In this document: one piece after another, positions 1 through 6,827 of the stretch | How positions within the stretch are numbered: the first letter of the stretch is position 1 | Layout of the letters: each line of letters begins with the position of its first letter | NCBI GenBank assembly: GCA_903888815.1 | Contig: CAISVC010000522.1 | Coordinates: 1 to 13,608, forward strand | Reading direction: 5' to 3' | Source: an uncultured Fibrobacterota bacterium | Lineage (GTDB): Bacteria > Fibrobacterota > Chitinivibrionia > Chitinivibrionales > Chitinispirillaceae | Length of the DNA: 13,608 bases | Notes under the pieces: model-generated | The model's database searches: none | What the model saw: only the letters and a program-made list of their open reading frames with translations | What the model was told of the DNA's origin: nothing | Program-made: the position numbers and the translations under genes

Positions 1-940
1 AAATATAGGGAAGCAGCCGGTAGCGCAGCGACCTCGAAAAATTGGAATTCACCTCACCCTGCGCGCCAAAGCTCCATACATCCCTCCCATAATGGCCGTG
101 GTTACGTGAAAAGGTGGTGAAATCAGTCCACTGGATCCACCGTGAAGAAAGTTCCAGGCCTATCTCGGCAGGAGTATTCCAGTGTCCCGGACAGTCCACA
201 TTCAAATATGACCACCCTCCCGGAGCCCCGTCGTTGCCGTAAATCGTGCCTTCGATCGCTTGCTGAAAAGCCAGCCAGTTGCCATTCATATCGCCTGTCC
301 AGTGATACACTATCTTTTTTTCGCTTGCCGGATCATCCGGAGTTCCGGCCTCGCCGCTTTCGCTGTTAGGCCTCGCGTAATGGCGCAGCAGCATGAGCAC
401 CCTGTTATTGCCGCCCTTTATGTTTTGAAGCGTATCATGCACTTCCTGCTCGTAGTTATGCTGGCCCCAGAAGTCGAGCCAGATAATATCCAGGCCATTT
501 CTCAGGTCGCGCTTCACGGAATCGATCCAAGCCCGGCCATAACCGCCGGAGTGATAGCACATCATGACTTTATAGTGCATCGCGTGCAGGCTGTCGAACA
601 TCGCTTTGGGATTCGGATAATTCGGGGCGTACCAGGTCATGTTGGCCGGATAGCTCCCGAAATTCTTATTGCACCAGTAAATGTCCTGGACAATCACGTC
701 GCAGGGATGAAGATGCTTGCCGAATTGATTGTCCAATCCTCGCAGCGCCTTCCCGTGGTCGACCAGTCCCGCCTGATTGTCATAGCCGAGTGGCATGTTT
801 TCGTCCCAGGAGCTCTGCTGATAGCCGAACGCCCATTTTGGCGGCAGTGGTTCCGTATGAGGCGCGTTAAGGGCGGCATATACCGCTCCGGATGTTAAAA
901 AGCCTGCGATGAGCACTGAAAAACAACGCGATACTTTCAT
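1..940 (-). CDS. Secreted glycoside hydrolase family 31 (alpha-glucosidase/alpha-xylosidase-like), 3' end outside window
   Basis: An open frame of 313 codons starts at ATG 940-938 and runs without a stop off the left edge. A strong ribosome binding site (AGGAGG, 946-951) fixes the start. Residues 1-22 form a signal peptide ending in AVYA, so the enzyme is exported. GH31 landmarks follow in order: PPKWAFGY at 33-40, the nucleophile region IIWLDFW with Asp156, the acid/base region HWTGD with Asp217, NVDCPGHW with Asp249, and the aromatic and His/Arg run WIQWTDFTTFSRNHG near 268-282. The 61-residue spacing between the two catalytic Asp agrees with family members such as E. coli YicI. Known members remove alpha-linked glucose or xylose from oligosaccharides; the substrate here cannot be read from the sequence. 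The catalytic barrel begins almost directly after the signal peptide, so the usual N-terminal beta-sandwich is absent. It lies 59 bp downstream of the DUF2341/LamG lipoprotein gene and may share its transcript. Confidence 0.88.
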   Translation of the reverse strand, partial: MKVSRCFSVLIAGFLTSGAVYAALNAPHTEPLPPKWAFGYQQSSWDENMPLGYDNQAGLVDHGKALRGLDNQFGKHLHPCDVIVQDIYWCNKNFGSYPANMTWYAPNYPNPKAMFDSLHAMHYKVMMCYHSGGYGRAWIDSVKRDLRNGLDIIWLDFWGQHNYEQEVHDTLQNIKGGNNRVLMLLRHYARPNSESGEAGTPDDPASEKKIVYHWTGDMNGNWLAFQQAIEGTIYGNDGAPGGWSYLNVDCPGHWNTPAEIGLELSSRWIQWTDFTTFSRNHGHYGRDVWSFGAQGEVNSNFSRSLRYRLLPYI

Positions 941-943
941 ACA

Positions 944-951
944 TCCCTCCT
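944..951 (-). promoter_or_regulatory. Ribosome binding site of the GH31 gene
   Basis: On the minus strand AGGAGGGA lies a few bases before ATG 940. It is one of the best Shine-Dalgarno matches in the window and supports independent translation of the glycosidase. Confidence 0.7.
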
Positions 952-999
952 TTTGTTGGAAATAAATTCGAATAAAATAAACAGACGCAGTCCGACCCT

Positions 1000-2652
1000 T
1001 CATTTTATTTCTATGAGGGCGTCTTGCGCCTTCTGATTCATATAGCAGAGCTTGATCCAGTCCGCAGAGCGAATGACGCGATCAATGCGCATCTCGTCCA
1101 TCCTGCCGTTCCAAAAATTGCCGCTCGACCATTCCTTACCGATAGTGAAATCGCGGCTCGGATCGACAATCGCTTCGATGGGGCCATTCCTCAACACAAC
1201 GCCATTGCCAAAAACGGTGGCGGTGGCTCCATTGTACACCACGACCAAATGCAGCCAGTTCCCGGCCGACCATGATCCACAGTTGGGATAGGGCCAGAGT
1301 GCCGTGCTTCCGCTTCCCTGAGCACTCAAAGCGGTATCATTGTTTTGTTCCAATTGCAATCTCCATCCATCCGTGCCGGCAGTTGAACTCATCCGGTCAA
1401 TAATCACAGGCCATGTGCTTCCCGCCGGAGCGGCCCCGCTTTCCCATTTGATCCACGCCGAAAACGTGAGCGTTGACCCGCAGTTCAAGTTCGCGTTGCT
1501 CGTGAGGATGAGATATTGCGAGGTGCCGTTGAATGATTTTGACCCGCCCACTATCCCTGCCGCGCTTGACGGCGGATTAGTACTGTAAGGATCATCAGCG
1601 CATATCGTCGCATCTACGGTATCGGTCAGGTGCCATACTCCCCTGAACCCGTTTGCCGTATCAAACACCGCAGCGCCGTTCGAAACGCTCGCCGCGGCAG
1701 GATTTCCCCAGTACATGCTGATGAAATGTGTGTTGTCATTCCCATACACCGTATCGACTTTTACCCAGATCTCCGCTTGGCCATTGGCCGCGTCCCAGAG
1801 CTCGATCTCATAGCAAAGCGGGGTGCTGTCTGATTTTGTAAACCGAAGGTCTTCGCCGATTGTTTTTGCCTGGCTGAATATAAAATTACTGTCTGTTAAA
1901 CGAATGAGCACTGGAAAAGCGAAGACGTTTCCGGAAACGTTCGCGCCAGAAGCTGTTGTATTGAGAGCAATCCTCTTCGAATGTCCCCAGCCGTTAAAAG
2001 GAAAAAGGATCACTTTTCCGATATCGTGAGAACTGCCTGACGTTACCGATGTTGAAATCACCTTTGCCGCATACGAAGGTGATGAGGTGACGAAACGAAT
2101 CGTATAACCGGTCTGAGGAAGACTGCTTAATATAAAAATTCCCGTAGCAGTATCGGCGCGCACTAACCGTTCAAGACCGTATACCCGTACACATACTTTA
2201 ACATTTGCAGGAACTATTGTTCGATCGACAATACCCTGAATGCTTCCCACTGACCGGACCACGGCAATACCGCAGTCAACGATGCTGTCTTTCAGGGCTT
2301 TGTTCCTGATGAGCGCACCCCCGCCTTTCCCGTCCTGGATTTCGATGGCATATTCGCCCGTGTCAATGCTCTTGATGACAAAGCGGCCGGAAAGGTCGGT
2401 AACGGTATCAACAATTGATGAACGATCATATTTCACGCCGGAGTTGGACGTGTCCGACAGATAGCTTTGGGGCCGCATTCTGACCAGCGCATGTGCAACC
2501 GGGCTGCCGTTCTGGTCGCGGACTACGGCTGCAAAACCGTTGGTTGTCTCAGACGTCCCCCCGGCAATGGGTTGCAGACTGTTGCATGAACAATAATCCA
2601 GAATAGCGGCAAGGGCCAGGCAGGGTAAAAGCAGGGGCCGAAGGCGGTTCAT
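1000..2652 (-). CDS. Surface lipoprotein with carboxypeptidase-regulatory-like, DUF2341 and LamG-like domains
   Basis: This 550-residue protein opens with a hydrophobic signal (about 5-20) followed by CSCNS. Cys23 (or Cys21) is the likely lipidated residue, although the lipobox is not ideal. Residues about 38-110 and 135-215 look like two small beta-sandwich domains of the carboxypeptidase-regulatory type (GSPVAHALVRM; LSGRFVIKSIDTGEYAIEI). Residues about 225-320 match DUF2341 (FPVLIRLTDSNF, then MYWGNPAA), and about 335-540 form a LamG/concanavalin-like jelly roll (SFNGTSQYL, WNGRMDEMRID, RSADWIKLCYMNQ). Such proteins sit on the cell surface and often bind carbohydrate; that role is inferred. 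The start codon overlaps the stop of the upstream regulator (ATGA, 2649-2652), with GGGAG at 2660-2664 as ribosome binding site, so the two are probably translationally coupled. The GH31 gene follows on the same strand. Confidence 0.88.
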   Translation of the reverse strand: MNRLRPLLLPCLALAAILDYCSCNSLQPIAGGTSETTNGFAAVVRDQNGSPVAHALVRMRPQSYLSDTSNSGVKYDRSSIVDTVTDLSGRFVIKSIDTGEYAIEIQDGKGGGALIRNKALKDSIVDCGIAVVRSVGSIQGIVDRTIVPANVKVCVRVYGLERLVRADTATGIFILSSLPQTGYTIRFVTSSPSYAAKVISTSVTSGSSHDIGKVILFPFNGWGHSKRIALNTTASGANVSGNVFAFPVLIRLTDSNFIFSQAKTIGEDLRFTKSDSTPLCYEIELWDAANGQAEIWVKVDTVYGNDNTHFISMYWGNPAAASVSNGAAVFDTANGFRGVWHLTDTVDATICADDPYSTNPPSSAAGIVGGSKSFNGTSQYLILTSNANLNCGSTLTFSAWIKWESGAAPAGSTWPVIIDRMSSTAGTDGWRLQLEQNNDTALSAQGSGSTALWPYPNCGSWSAGNWLHLVVVYNGATATVFGNGVVLRNGPIEAIVDPSRDFTIGKEWSSGNFWNGRMDEMRIDRVIRSADWIKLCYMNQKAQDALIEIK

Positions 2653-3476
2653 TCCGAACTCCCTTCAATCCTGCTGAGCGGAAAAAGCTGAATGTTCAAT
2701 TGAACGACCCGGTCAGGTGACGACTGTTCGTTGACATATTTAATAATTGAGTTCCGGAACTCTTTGATCCTTTCCCGGATCTCCTGGAAATTCTGCTCAT
2801 TAATATTCATGGTCACGGTCGATACATCCCGGTGTTTCTTCGGGTGCCGCGACAATGATTCATGCGACAGGCGAATGGTCTCTTCCTGAAATGCCTGGAT
2901 TGCCATGGACTGCCATTGCGGTCCGGTAGTAATTGCCGTATCGGTCATACGGTAGCGGCCGTTTTCATCTTTTTTTATCAGCCGAAGTTTTTCCAGAAGC
3001 CGTACCGATTCTTTGGCCTCTTTGACCGAAATCCGGGGTGATAATTGTTCTGCCAATGCTTTATAATCACCTCTGAAATCATAAAATTCAAGGATCGACC
3101 GGATGGCCGAATAGTACCATTTCTGATAAAATTCATACTGGTGCCGGAGCAGCGCGTTTGCCTTGACGCTTTTAAGCGACAGCAGTTTTTCAAAGAGGAT
3201 TTTGCTTTCTTTCTGTGATTTTGCCTTGACAAAATGGACCAGCGTCTCAAAGTATTCAGCTTCCTGTTCTTTCAACCCGCAAAAATCGATAATTTTCACG
3301 ATCGAATCGTTCGAAATGTGCCTGGCCCTGATGAGCACCTTTGCCAGATAGCTTGCGTCCATCCCCACCTTTGATCCAAACAGCCGGTAAGAGAAAAAAG
3401 AGCGCTCCGACTTTTTCTCTTCGTAAAAGTCTTTCAAAAAATCCCGGTATTCAAGATATTCAAATACAGATTTCAT
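2649..3476 (-). CDS. TIGR02147 family putative transcriptional regulator
   Basis: This 275-residue protein has the hallmarks of the TIGR02147 family, known mainly from Fibrobacter and relatives: N-terminal SVFEYLEYRDFLKDFYEEKK, then FFSYRLFGSKVGMDASYLAKVL (about 27-48), which fits a helix-turn-helix region, and a second winged-helix-like part near 138-180 (KEAKESVRLLEKLRLIKKDENGRYRMTD). The C-terminal half resembles DUF4423. Its length is normal for the family. Direct DNA targets are not established here. The 4-nt overlap with the lipoprotein gene suggests it controls that gene, and possibly itself through the inverted repeat at 3590-3607. There is no strong ribosome binding site before ATG 3476, so the start rests on the family's usual N-terminus. 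No signal peptide or membrane segment is seen, consistent with a cytoplasmic regulator. Confidence 0.9.
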   Translation of the reverse strand: MKSVFEYLEYRDFLKDFYEEKKSERSFFSYRLFGSKVGMDASYLAKVLIRARHISNDSIVKIIDFCGLKEQEAEYFETLVHFVKAKSQKESKILFEKLLSLKSVKANALLRHQYEFYQKWYYSAIRSILEFYDFRGDYKALAEQLSPRISVKEAKESVRLLEKLRLIKKDENGRYRMTDTAITTGPQWQSMAIQAFQEETIRLSHESLSRHPKKHRDVSTVTMNINEQNFQEIRERIKEFRNSIIKYVNEQSSPDRVVQLNIQLFPLSRIEGSSE

Positions 3477-3589
3477 TATGTCATCGATCCCGTATATTAA
3501 AAAGGTTGGAAAAATTTATGCATCGATCCATGGTATTGTTGTAAATATAGTGCAAAATATAACCCGGTGTTTAAATAAATTAAAATATC

Positions 3590-3607
3590 GTGGACATTTA
3601 TGTCCAC
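3590..3607. promoter_or_regulatory. Perfect inverted repeat, candidate operator
   Basis: GTGGACA and TGTCCAC are separated by TTTA, giving a perfect 7-bp dyad. The right half with flanks, ATGTCCACAA (3600-3609), recurs exactly at 3674-3683. The dyad lies about 115 bp upstream of the TIGR02147 start codon and has no T-run, so it looks like a protein binding site rather than a terminator. Confidence 0.5.
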
Positions 3608-3681
3608 AAAGATGCTAAAATTTGCAAAAATTAATTAATATTTCAAGGTTTGTCTAAAAATTGTAATGATATAATGTCCAC

Positions 3682-3751
3682 AAGGCGCGCTTTCTGCTGT
3701 TTCATAGGATATTTATAAGGCGCGCTTTCTACTTTTTAATACGATATCTAT
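3682..3751. repeat. Two head-to-tail 35-bp repeats
   Basis: Unit 1 is 3682-3716 and unit 2 is 3717-3751, directly abutting. They agree at 30 of 35 positions; the first 14 bases, AAGGCGCGCTTTCT, are identical, and the differences fall at unit positions 15, 18, 22, 26 and 32. Unit 1 begins inside the second copy of the TGTCCACAA half-site. There is no spacer, so this is not a CRISPR array. It could be a duplicated protein binding site. Confidence 0.85.
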
Positions 3752-3815
3752 GCAGGGTGTCCTGCGCAAATATGAAATTGTGTGAAAGGTTTCGAATAAA
3801 AGGATTGACGAGAAA

Positions 3816-5732
3816 CTACGATGCCATTACCGGCGGGATGGGGCATTCGAGCGCCTCGGCAATGGCGCGTAAATATTCCGCTTCATTTACCGTTATGACG
3901 CCGTCGGCAGATACAATGGCAATACAACCCGAAAGCAGCTGTTTTTTTACAGGGGGAATGAGCAGGGCAAGGCGTTCCAGAGCGGCGTCAAGCGTCTGAA
4001 GCGTGCATTGCTCGCGGGGAACAAGTTCAAGGGGTGTTCCCTGAAACAGAACCGCACCCCGACCGAACACATTTGCCGCTTCCCGAGAAGACTCCGCGCT
4101 TTCCCACACCAGTACCGAAAAAACTGCGGCGCACTCGGCCGCAACCTGCCCGATGGACTGGATCGGCTTTTTCGGCTGTGCATTCCCCGTGAACCTCGGT
4201 TCAAGATTGTGCCTGACCATGCGCTGCAACATGTACTCGAATAAATCTAGCTGATTGTCCGCCTCGATCAGATTTTTCAGTACCGCGACAAAGATGCGGT
4301 ACTGCTCCTCGCTCATGTTTTTGAGTGAATTGATAGCAAGCGCCGCGATCGGGGTGAACAGGTTTTGTTCAAGCGAACTGACCTGTTCCTCGATTGCTGC
4401 CACACGCGGAGCGATAAGCGGGGCTGTTTTGTTGACTGCCGCAAGCTGCGCGTCGCGGACTGCCGTATCCTTGCTGAGCAGGAGCGCGAAAACGGCGGCC
4501 TGGGCGCCGTTCCGGTCCATCATGGCAAGCCGGATCTGGTTGGGAATGGACCTGATCAGGGCTGCAGAATAGGCCACATGCTCGGGTTGTGTCGCGCCTA
4601 CGGTGGCAAGCAGTAAGGTCGGATCGAAGGTCAGATGTTTTGCGCCGTCAAAAGACCGGGGCCGGGCGCGCGGCGTTTCCGTTTGAAGTGCCGCTTTTTC
4701 TTCAGGCAGCGGCTCATCAGGTTTAACCACGGGGAACTGGCCGTCGAAATCCGGATCAATGGCAGTGATCCTTTTGTCAAGCGGCGGGTGCGTTGCAAAG
4801 ATATTCGACCAGAACGAGGAGAGGCCGCTGGCGAAAAAAAGGTGGCTTGCCTGCTGCGCGTTGTGGTGAAAAATGCGCGAGCCGTCGGCTAGGCCGCCTA
4901 TTTTTTTCAGCGCGCCCTCGATGCCTGACGGATTGCGCGTAAACTGCACTGCCGATGCGTCGGCAAGGAATTCCCTCGTGCGGGACACTGCCGCCATAAT
5001 GAGGTTCCCGAAAAACACGCCGATATAGCCGATGATAAGGAGCGCCAGCGCGATAAGAAATATCACCGCCGCACCGCTGCCGCTTTTACCTTTGCCCGAG
5101 CTTATTCTGACCCTGCTGCGCGACGAGCCCCGGAGAACGAAGTACCCGATCTGGCCGATCACGAGGATGCCGAAAATGAGTCCCATGAGCCTGATGTTGA
5201 GCCGCATATCGCCGTTCAGCACGTGGCTGAATTCGTGCGCAATAACGCCCTGCAGTTCGTCGCGGCTGAGATAATCGAGGCAACCTTTGGTCACGCAGAC
5301 CGCCGCGTCAGAGGTACCCCAGCCGGCGGCAAAGGCGTTGATGCCCGCTTCGTCAAGGACATAGACGTCAGGCATGGTCACCCCCGACGCGATAGCCATC
5401 TCTTCGACCACGTTGAAAAACCGTTTCTCCTTCAGGTCGCTGGTGTCGCCTGCCACGGGCCGGGCGCCGAGCATCTCGGCCACGGCAGCGCCCCCCCGGC
5501 GGAGCTGTGAGGTTTTAAAAAGCGAGCCGATGATGACCAGGGCGAGCGTGCCGCCTGCGACGCCTAAAAGCAGCCCGGGCTGAAAAGGGTTTGCGATCGT
5601 GTGGTTGTAAAGCAGAATCGCGGTTATCGCGGCATAGACCGCTGCGATGATCAGGATCACGGCAGTGGCAAAAAAGAAGACCAGCAGCCCGGTTTTTTTA
5701 CGGGTCTTTTCCTGTTGTGCAAAGAAGTCCAT
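3816..5732 (-). CDS. HtpX-like M48 family membrane zinc metalloprotease with long C-terminal extension
   Basis: The 638-residue protein has two N-terminal membrane segments (about 15-42 and 52-72), the zinc motif HEFSH (His166, Glu167, His170), two more membrane segments (about 183-200 and 222-246), and the third zinc-ligand region SRTREFLADA with Glu254. THPPLDKRI (314-322) is the conserved end of the M48 domain. Known relatives degrade damaged membrane proteins at the inner membrane. Residues about 330-638 are an extra region; its end (AIVSADGVITVNEAEYLRAIAEAL, 604-627) resembles a TerB-like acidic helix pair. HtpX proper is about 290 residues, so this is the longer form that commonly accompanies LemA, and lemA is indeed upstream on the same strand. 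The gap of 416 bp is much larger than expected for that pair and holds a structured element. No clear ribosome binding site precedes ATG 5732. Confidence 0.92.
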   Translation of the reverse strand: MDFFAQQEKTRKKTGLLVFFFATAVILIIAAVYAAITAILLYNHTIANPFQPGLLLGVAGGTLALVIIGSLFKTSQLRRGGAAVAEMLGARPVAGDTSDLKEKRFFNVVEEMAIASGVTMPDVYVLDEAGINAFAAGWGTSDAAVCVTKGCLDYLSRDELQGVIAHEFSHVLNGDMRLNIRLMGLIFGILVIGQIGYFVLRGSSRSRVRISSGKGKSGSGAAVIFLIALALLIIGYIGVFFGNLIMAAVSRTREFLADASAVQFTRNPSGIEGALKKIGGLADGSRIFHHNAQQASHLFFASGLSSFWSNIFATHPPLDKRITAIDPDFDGQFPVVKPDEPLPEEKAALQTETPRARPRSFDGAKHLTFDPTLLLATVGATQPEHVAYSAALIRSIPNQIRLAMMDRNGAQAAVFALLLSKDTAVRDAQLAAVNKTAPLIAPRVAAIEEQVSSLEQNLFTPIAALAINSLKNMSEEQYRIFVAVLKNLIEADNQLDLFEYMLQRMVRHNLEPRFTGNAQPKKPIQSIGQVAAECAAVFSVLVWESAESSREAANVFGRGAVLFQGTPLELVPREQCTLQTLDAALERLALLIPPVKKQLLSGCIAIVSADGVITVNEAEYLRAIAEALECPIPPVMAS

Positions 5733-5761
5733 ATTAATAAATCTATTTCATTGGATTAAAG

Positions 5762-6005
5762 CTTTATGTGTTTCGCGCCGTACCTTCCTTCCAGAGCCCT
5801 TTGACGCGGACTTCCCCTTCGCTCGGGAGGCTTTTTAGCTTGGAGCATCCTGCCGGACTCCCACGCTTCGCGTGAACTACCGCCTCCGACAGGAGCTGCA
5901 ATGTCGCCGGTATACACGGGGAGTTACCGAGGTTGCCCCGCTCTCTGGGGTCCCCCAGCCTTCGGCTGGCCCCCTATGTTCGCGGAACAACCCCGATAAC
6001 TCCCC
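5762..6005 (-). ncRNA. Candidate structured RNA element (multi-stem) between lemA and the M48 gene
   Basis: Read on the minus strand, this GC-rich segment folds into nested and consecutive stems. The long stem pairs 5918-5935 with 5988-6005 (18 pairs, beginning GGGGAGTT). Inside it lie CCAGCC/GGCTGG (5955-5960 with 5964-5969), CCCC/GGGG (5936-5939 with 5947-5950) and GTTC/GAAC (5978-5981 with 5985-5988). A second domain pairs 5848-5857 with 5885-5894, extended by 5844-5846 with 5895-5897, and encloses CACGC/GCGTG (5862-5866 with 5870-5874). All five non-Watson-Crick positions in these stems are G-U pairs on the minus strand but C-A clashes on the plus strand, which points to a minus-strand RNA. 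The two main hairpins share a C-GAA-G loop. It could be an mRNA leader, a stand-alone HEARO/omega-RNA-like transcript, or a decayed mobile element. The family is not identified, and the 5762 boundary is approximate. Confidence 0.55.
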
Positions 6006-6148
6006 TTTAAAATCTGTTTATTTGAATTTCAATTCCACTGCAACTCGAGGGTGGGGGTTCGCTGACGTTTGGCCCTGCAACAACGGTGCCCACCCCCTAC
6101 CCAATCAACTGCCTTTAGCCAAAGAAAATTATTTATTATTGAATATTT
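6006..6148. other. G-rich spacer just after lemA
   Basis: No gene is seen. On the minus strand it carries G runs at 6100-6102, 6093-6097, 6089-6091 and 6073-6075, a possible G-quadruplex with one long loop. GGGTGGG (6049-6055) and CCCACCC (6089-6095) can pair across a 33-nt loop. Next to the lemA stop the DNA is AT-rich, with no recognisable intrinsic terminator. Confidence 0.4.
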
Positions 6149-6736
6149 TTAGAATTGTACTTTTACTGCCTCCCGCTCTTTGGCCTCTGTGATCTCCCAC
6201 CGGGTCGCGGCCTGGAAGTTGAACGTACCGGCAAAGATGCTGCCCGGAAAGACCTGGCATGCGGTGTTATAGCGCATGACCGAGTCGTTGTAAGCCTGCC
6301 GCGCAAAGGTGATCTTGTTTTCGGTCGAGGTCAGTTCCTCCATGAGCCGTGCCATGGTCTGGTTGGCCTTGAGGTCAGGATAGCTTTCCGAAACCGCAAT
6401 CAGTCTGCCCAGGGCGCCTGAGAGGCCCGACTCGGCGGTAATCATGGCCTGCATGCTCTGCGGATCGCCCGGCTGCGATGCGACATTTTTATTCGCGGCC
6501 ACTGCGATGTTGCGCGCGGCAGTCACCGCTTCAAGCGTCTCCCGTTCATGCTTGATATATCCCTTGGCGGTTTCCACAAGGTTCGGGATCAGATCGTAAC
6601 GCCTTTTAAGCTGGACATCGATCTGCGAAAATGCATTTTTGAACACGTTACGCAGGCGGACAAGGTTGTTGTATATGCCGATTGCGGCGAAAATGACGAT
6701 AACGACAATTACAATAAGCACAAGAGCAGCGATCAT
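6149..6736 (-). CDS. lemA: LemA family membrane protein
   Basis: This 195-residue protein has one N-terminal membrane segment (about 3-22) followed by the typical LemA helices: YNNLVRLRNVFKNAFSQIDVQLKRRYDLIPNLVETAKGY (about 22-60), the TAARN segment, and SYPDLKANQTMARLMEEL followed by ENKITFARQAYND. The C-terminus (FPGSIFAGTFNFQAATRW) is also typical, so the gene looks complete. LemA proteins are anchored in the inner membrane with a helical bundle outside; their biochemical role is unclear, but they are commonly encoded next to M48/HtpX-like proteases, as here. ATG 6736 is preceded by GGGAGG (6744-6749), a good ribosome binding site. Transcription probably starts in the short region shared with the divergent lipoprotein operon. 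Confidence 0.95.
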   Translation of the reverse strand: MIAALVLIVIVVIVIFAAIGIYNNLVRLRNVFKNAFSQIDVQLKRRYDLIPNLVETAKGYIKHERETLEAVTAARNIAVAANKNVASQPGDPQSMQAMITAESGLSGALGRLIAVSESYPDLKANQTMARLMEELTSTENKITFARQAYNDSVMRYNTACQVFPGSIFAGTFNFQAATRWEITEAKEREAVKVQF

Positions 6737-6764
6737 TATGGCCTCCCTTTGACGAGTTGTTGGG

Positions 6765-6770
6765 ATTATA
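6765..6770 (-). promoter_or_regulatory. lemA: Possible -10 box for lemA
   Basis: The minus strand reads TATAAT here, about 29 bp before the lemA ATG, which would give a leader of roughly 20 nt containing the ribosome binding site. No good -35 is seen at the right spacing, so this is tentative. Confidence 0.3.
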
Positions 6771-6786
6771 TTGATTAATTATATAT

Positions 6787-6815
6787 TTGACGGACATTCA
6801 AGACTACGGTATGCT
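6787..6815 (+). promoter_or_regulatory. Candidate sigma70-type promoter for the mdh remnant and lipoprotein
   Basis: TTGACG (6787-6792) and TATGCT (6810-6815) are separated by 17 bp. The start point would fall near 6822, only about six bases before ATG 6828. It lies back to back with the lemA promoter region. Confidence 0.4.
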
Positions 6816-6827
6816 TAATATACAACA

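Larger units (their letters stand above)
3477..3815. promoter_or_regulatory. AT-rich control region upstream of the TIGR02147 gene
   Basis: This 339-bp stretch has no convincing gene. It lies between the M48 protease stop and the regulator start, both on the minus strand. It contains a perfect inverted repeat (3590-3607), a further copy of its half-site (3675-3681), a 35-bp tandem duplication (3682-3751), a small perfect hairpin (3752-3765) and a 9-bp direct repeat CATCGATCC (3482-3490 and 3521-3529). It probably holds the promoter and operators of the regulator operon, but I could not pick a convincing -35/-10 pair. Confidence 0.55.

Noticed and set aside
260..898. Plus-strand open frame of 212 codons
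   Set aside because: It is antisense to the GH31 gene, which has clear catalytic motifs, a signal peptide and a strong ribosome binding site; the plus-strand product has no recognisable features.
3682..3751. Possible CRISPR array
   Set aside because: Only two units, directly abutting, with no spacers and no cas genes nearby.
3752..3765. GCAGG-GTGT-CCTGC hairpin as terminator of the M48 gene
   Set aside because: The stem is only five pairs and no T-run follows on the minus strand; recorded only as a small hairpin.
5872..6192. Plus-strand open frame of 106 codons across the lemA-M48 gap
   Set aside because: It translates the structured element and the lemA 3' end in antisense; no ribosome binding site, low-complexity product.
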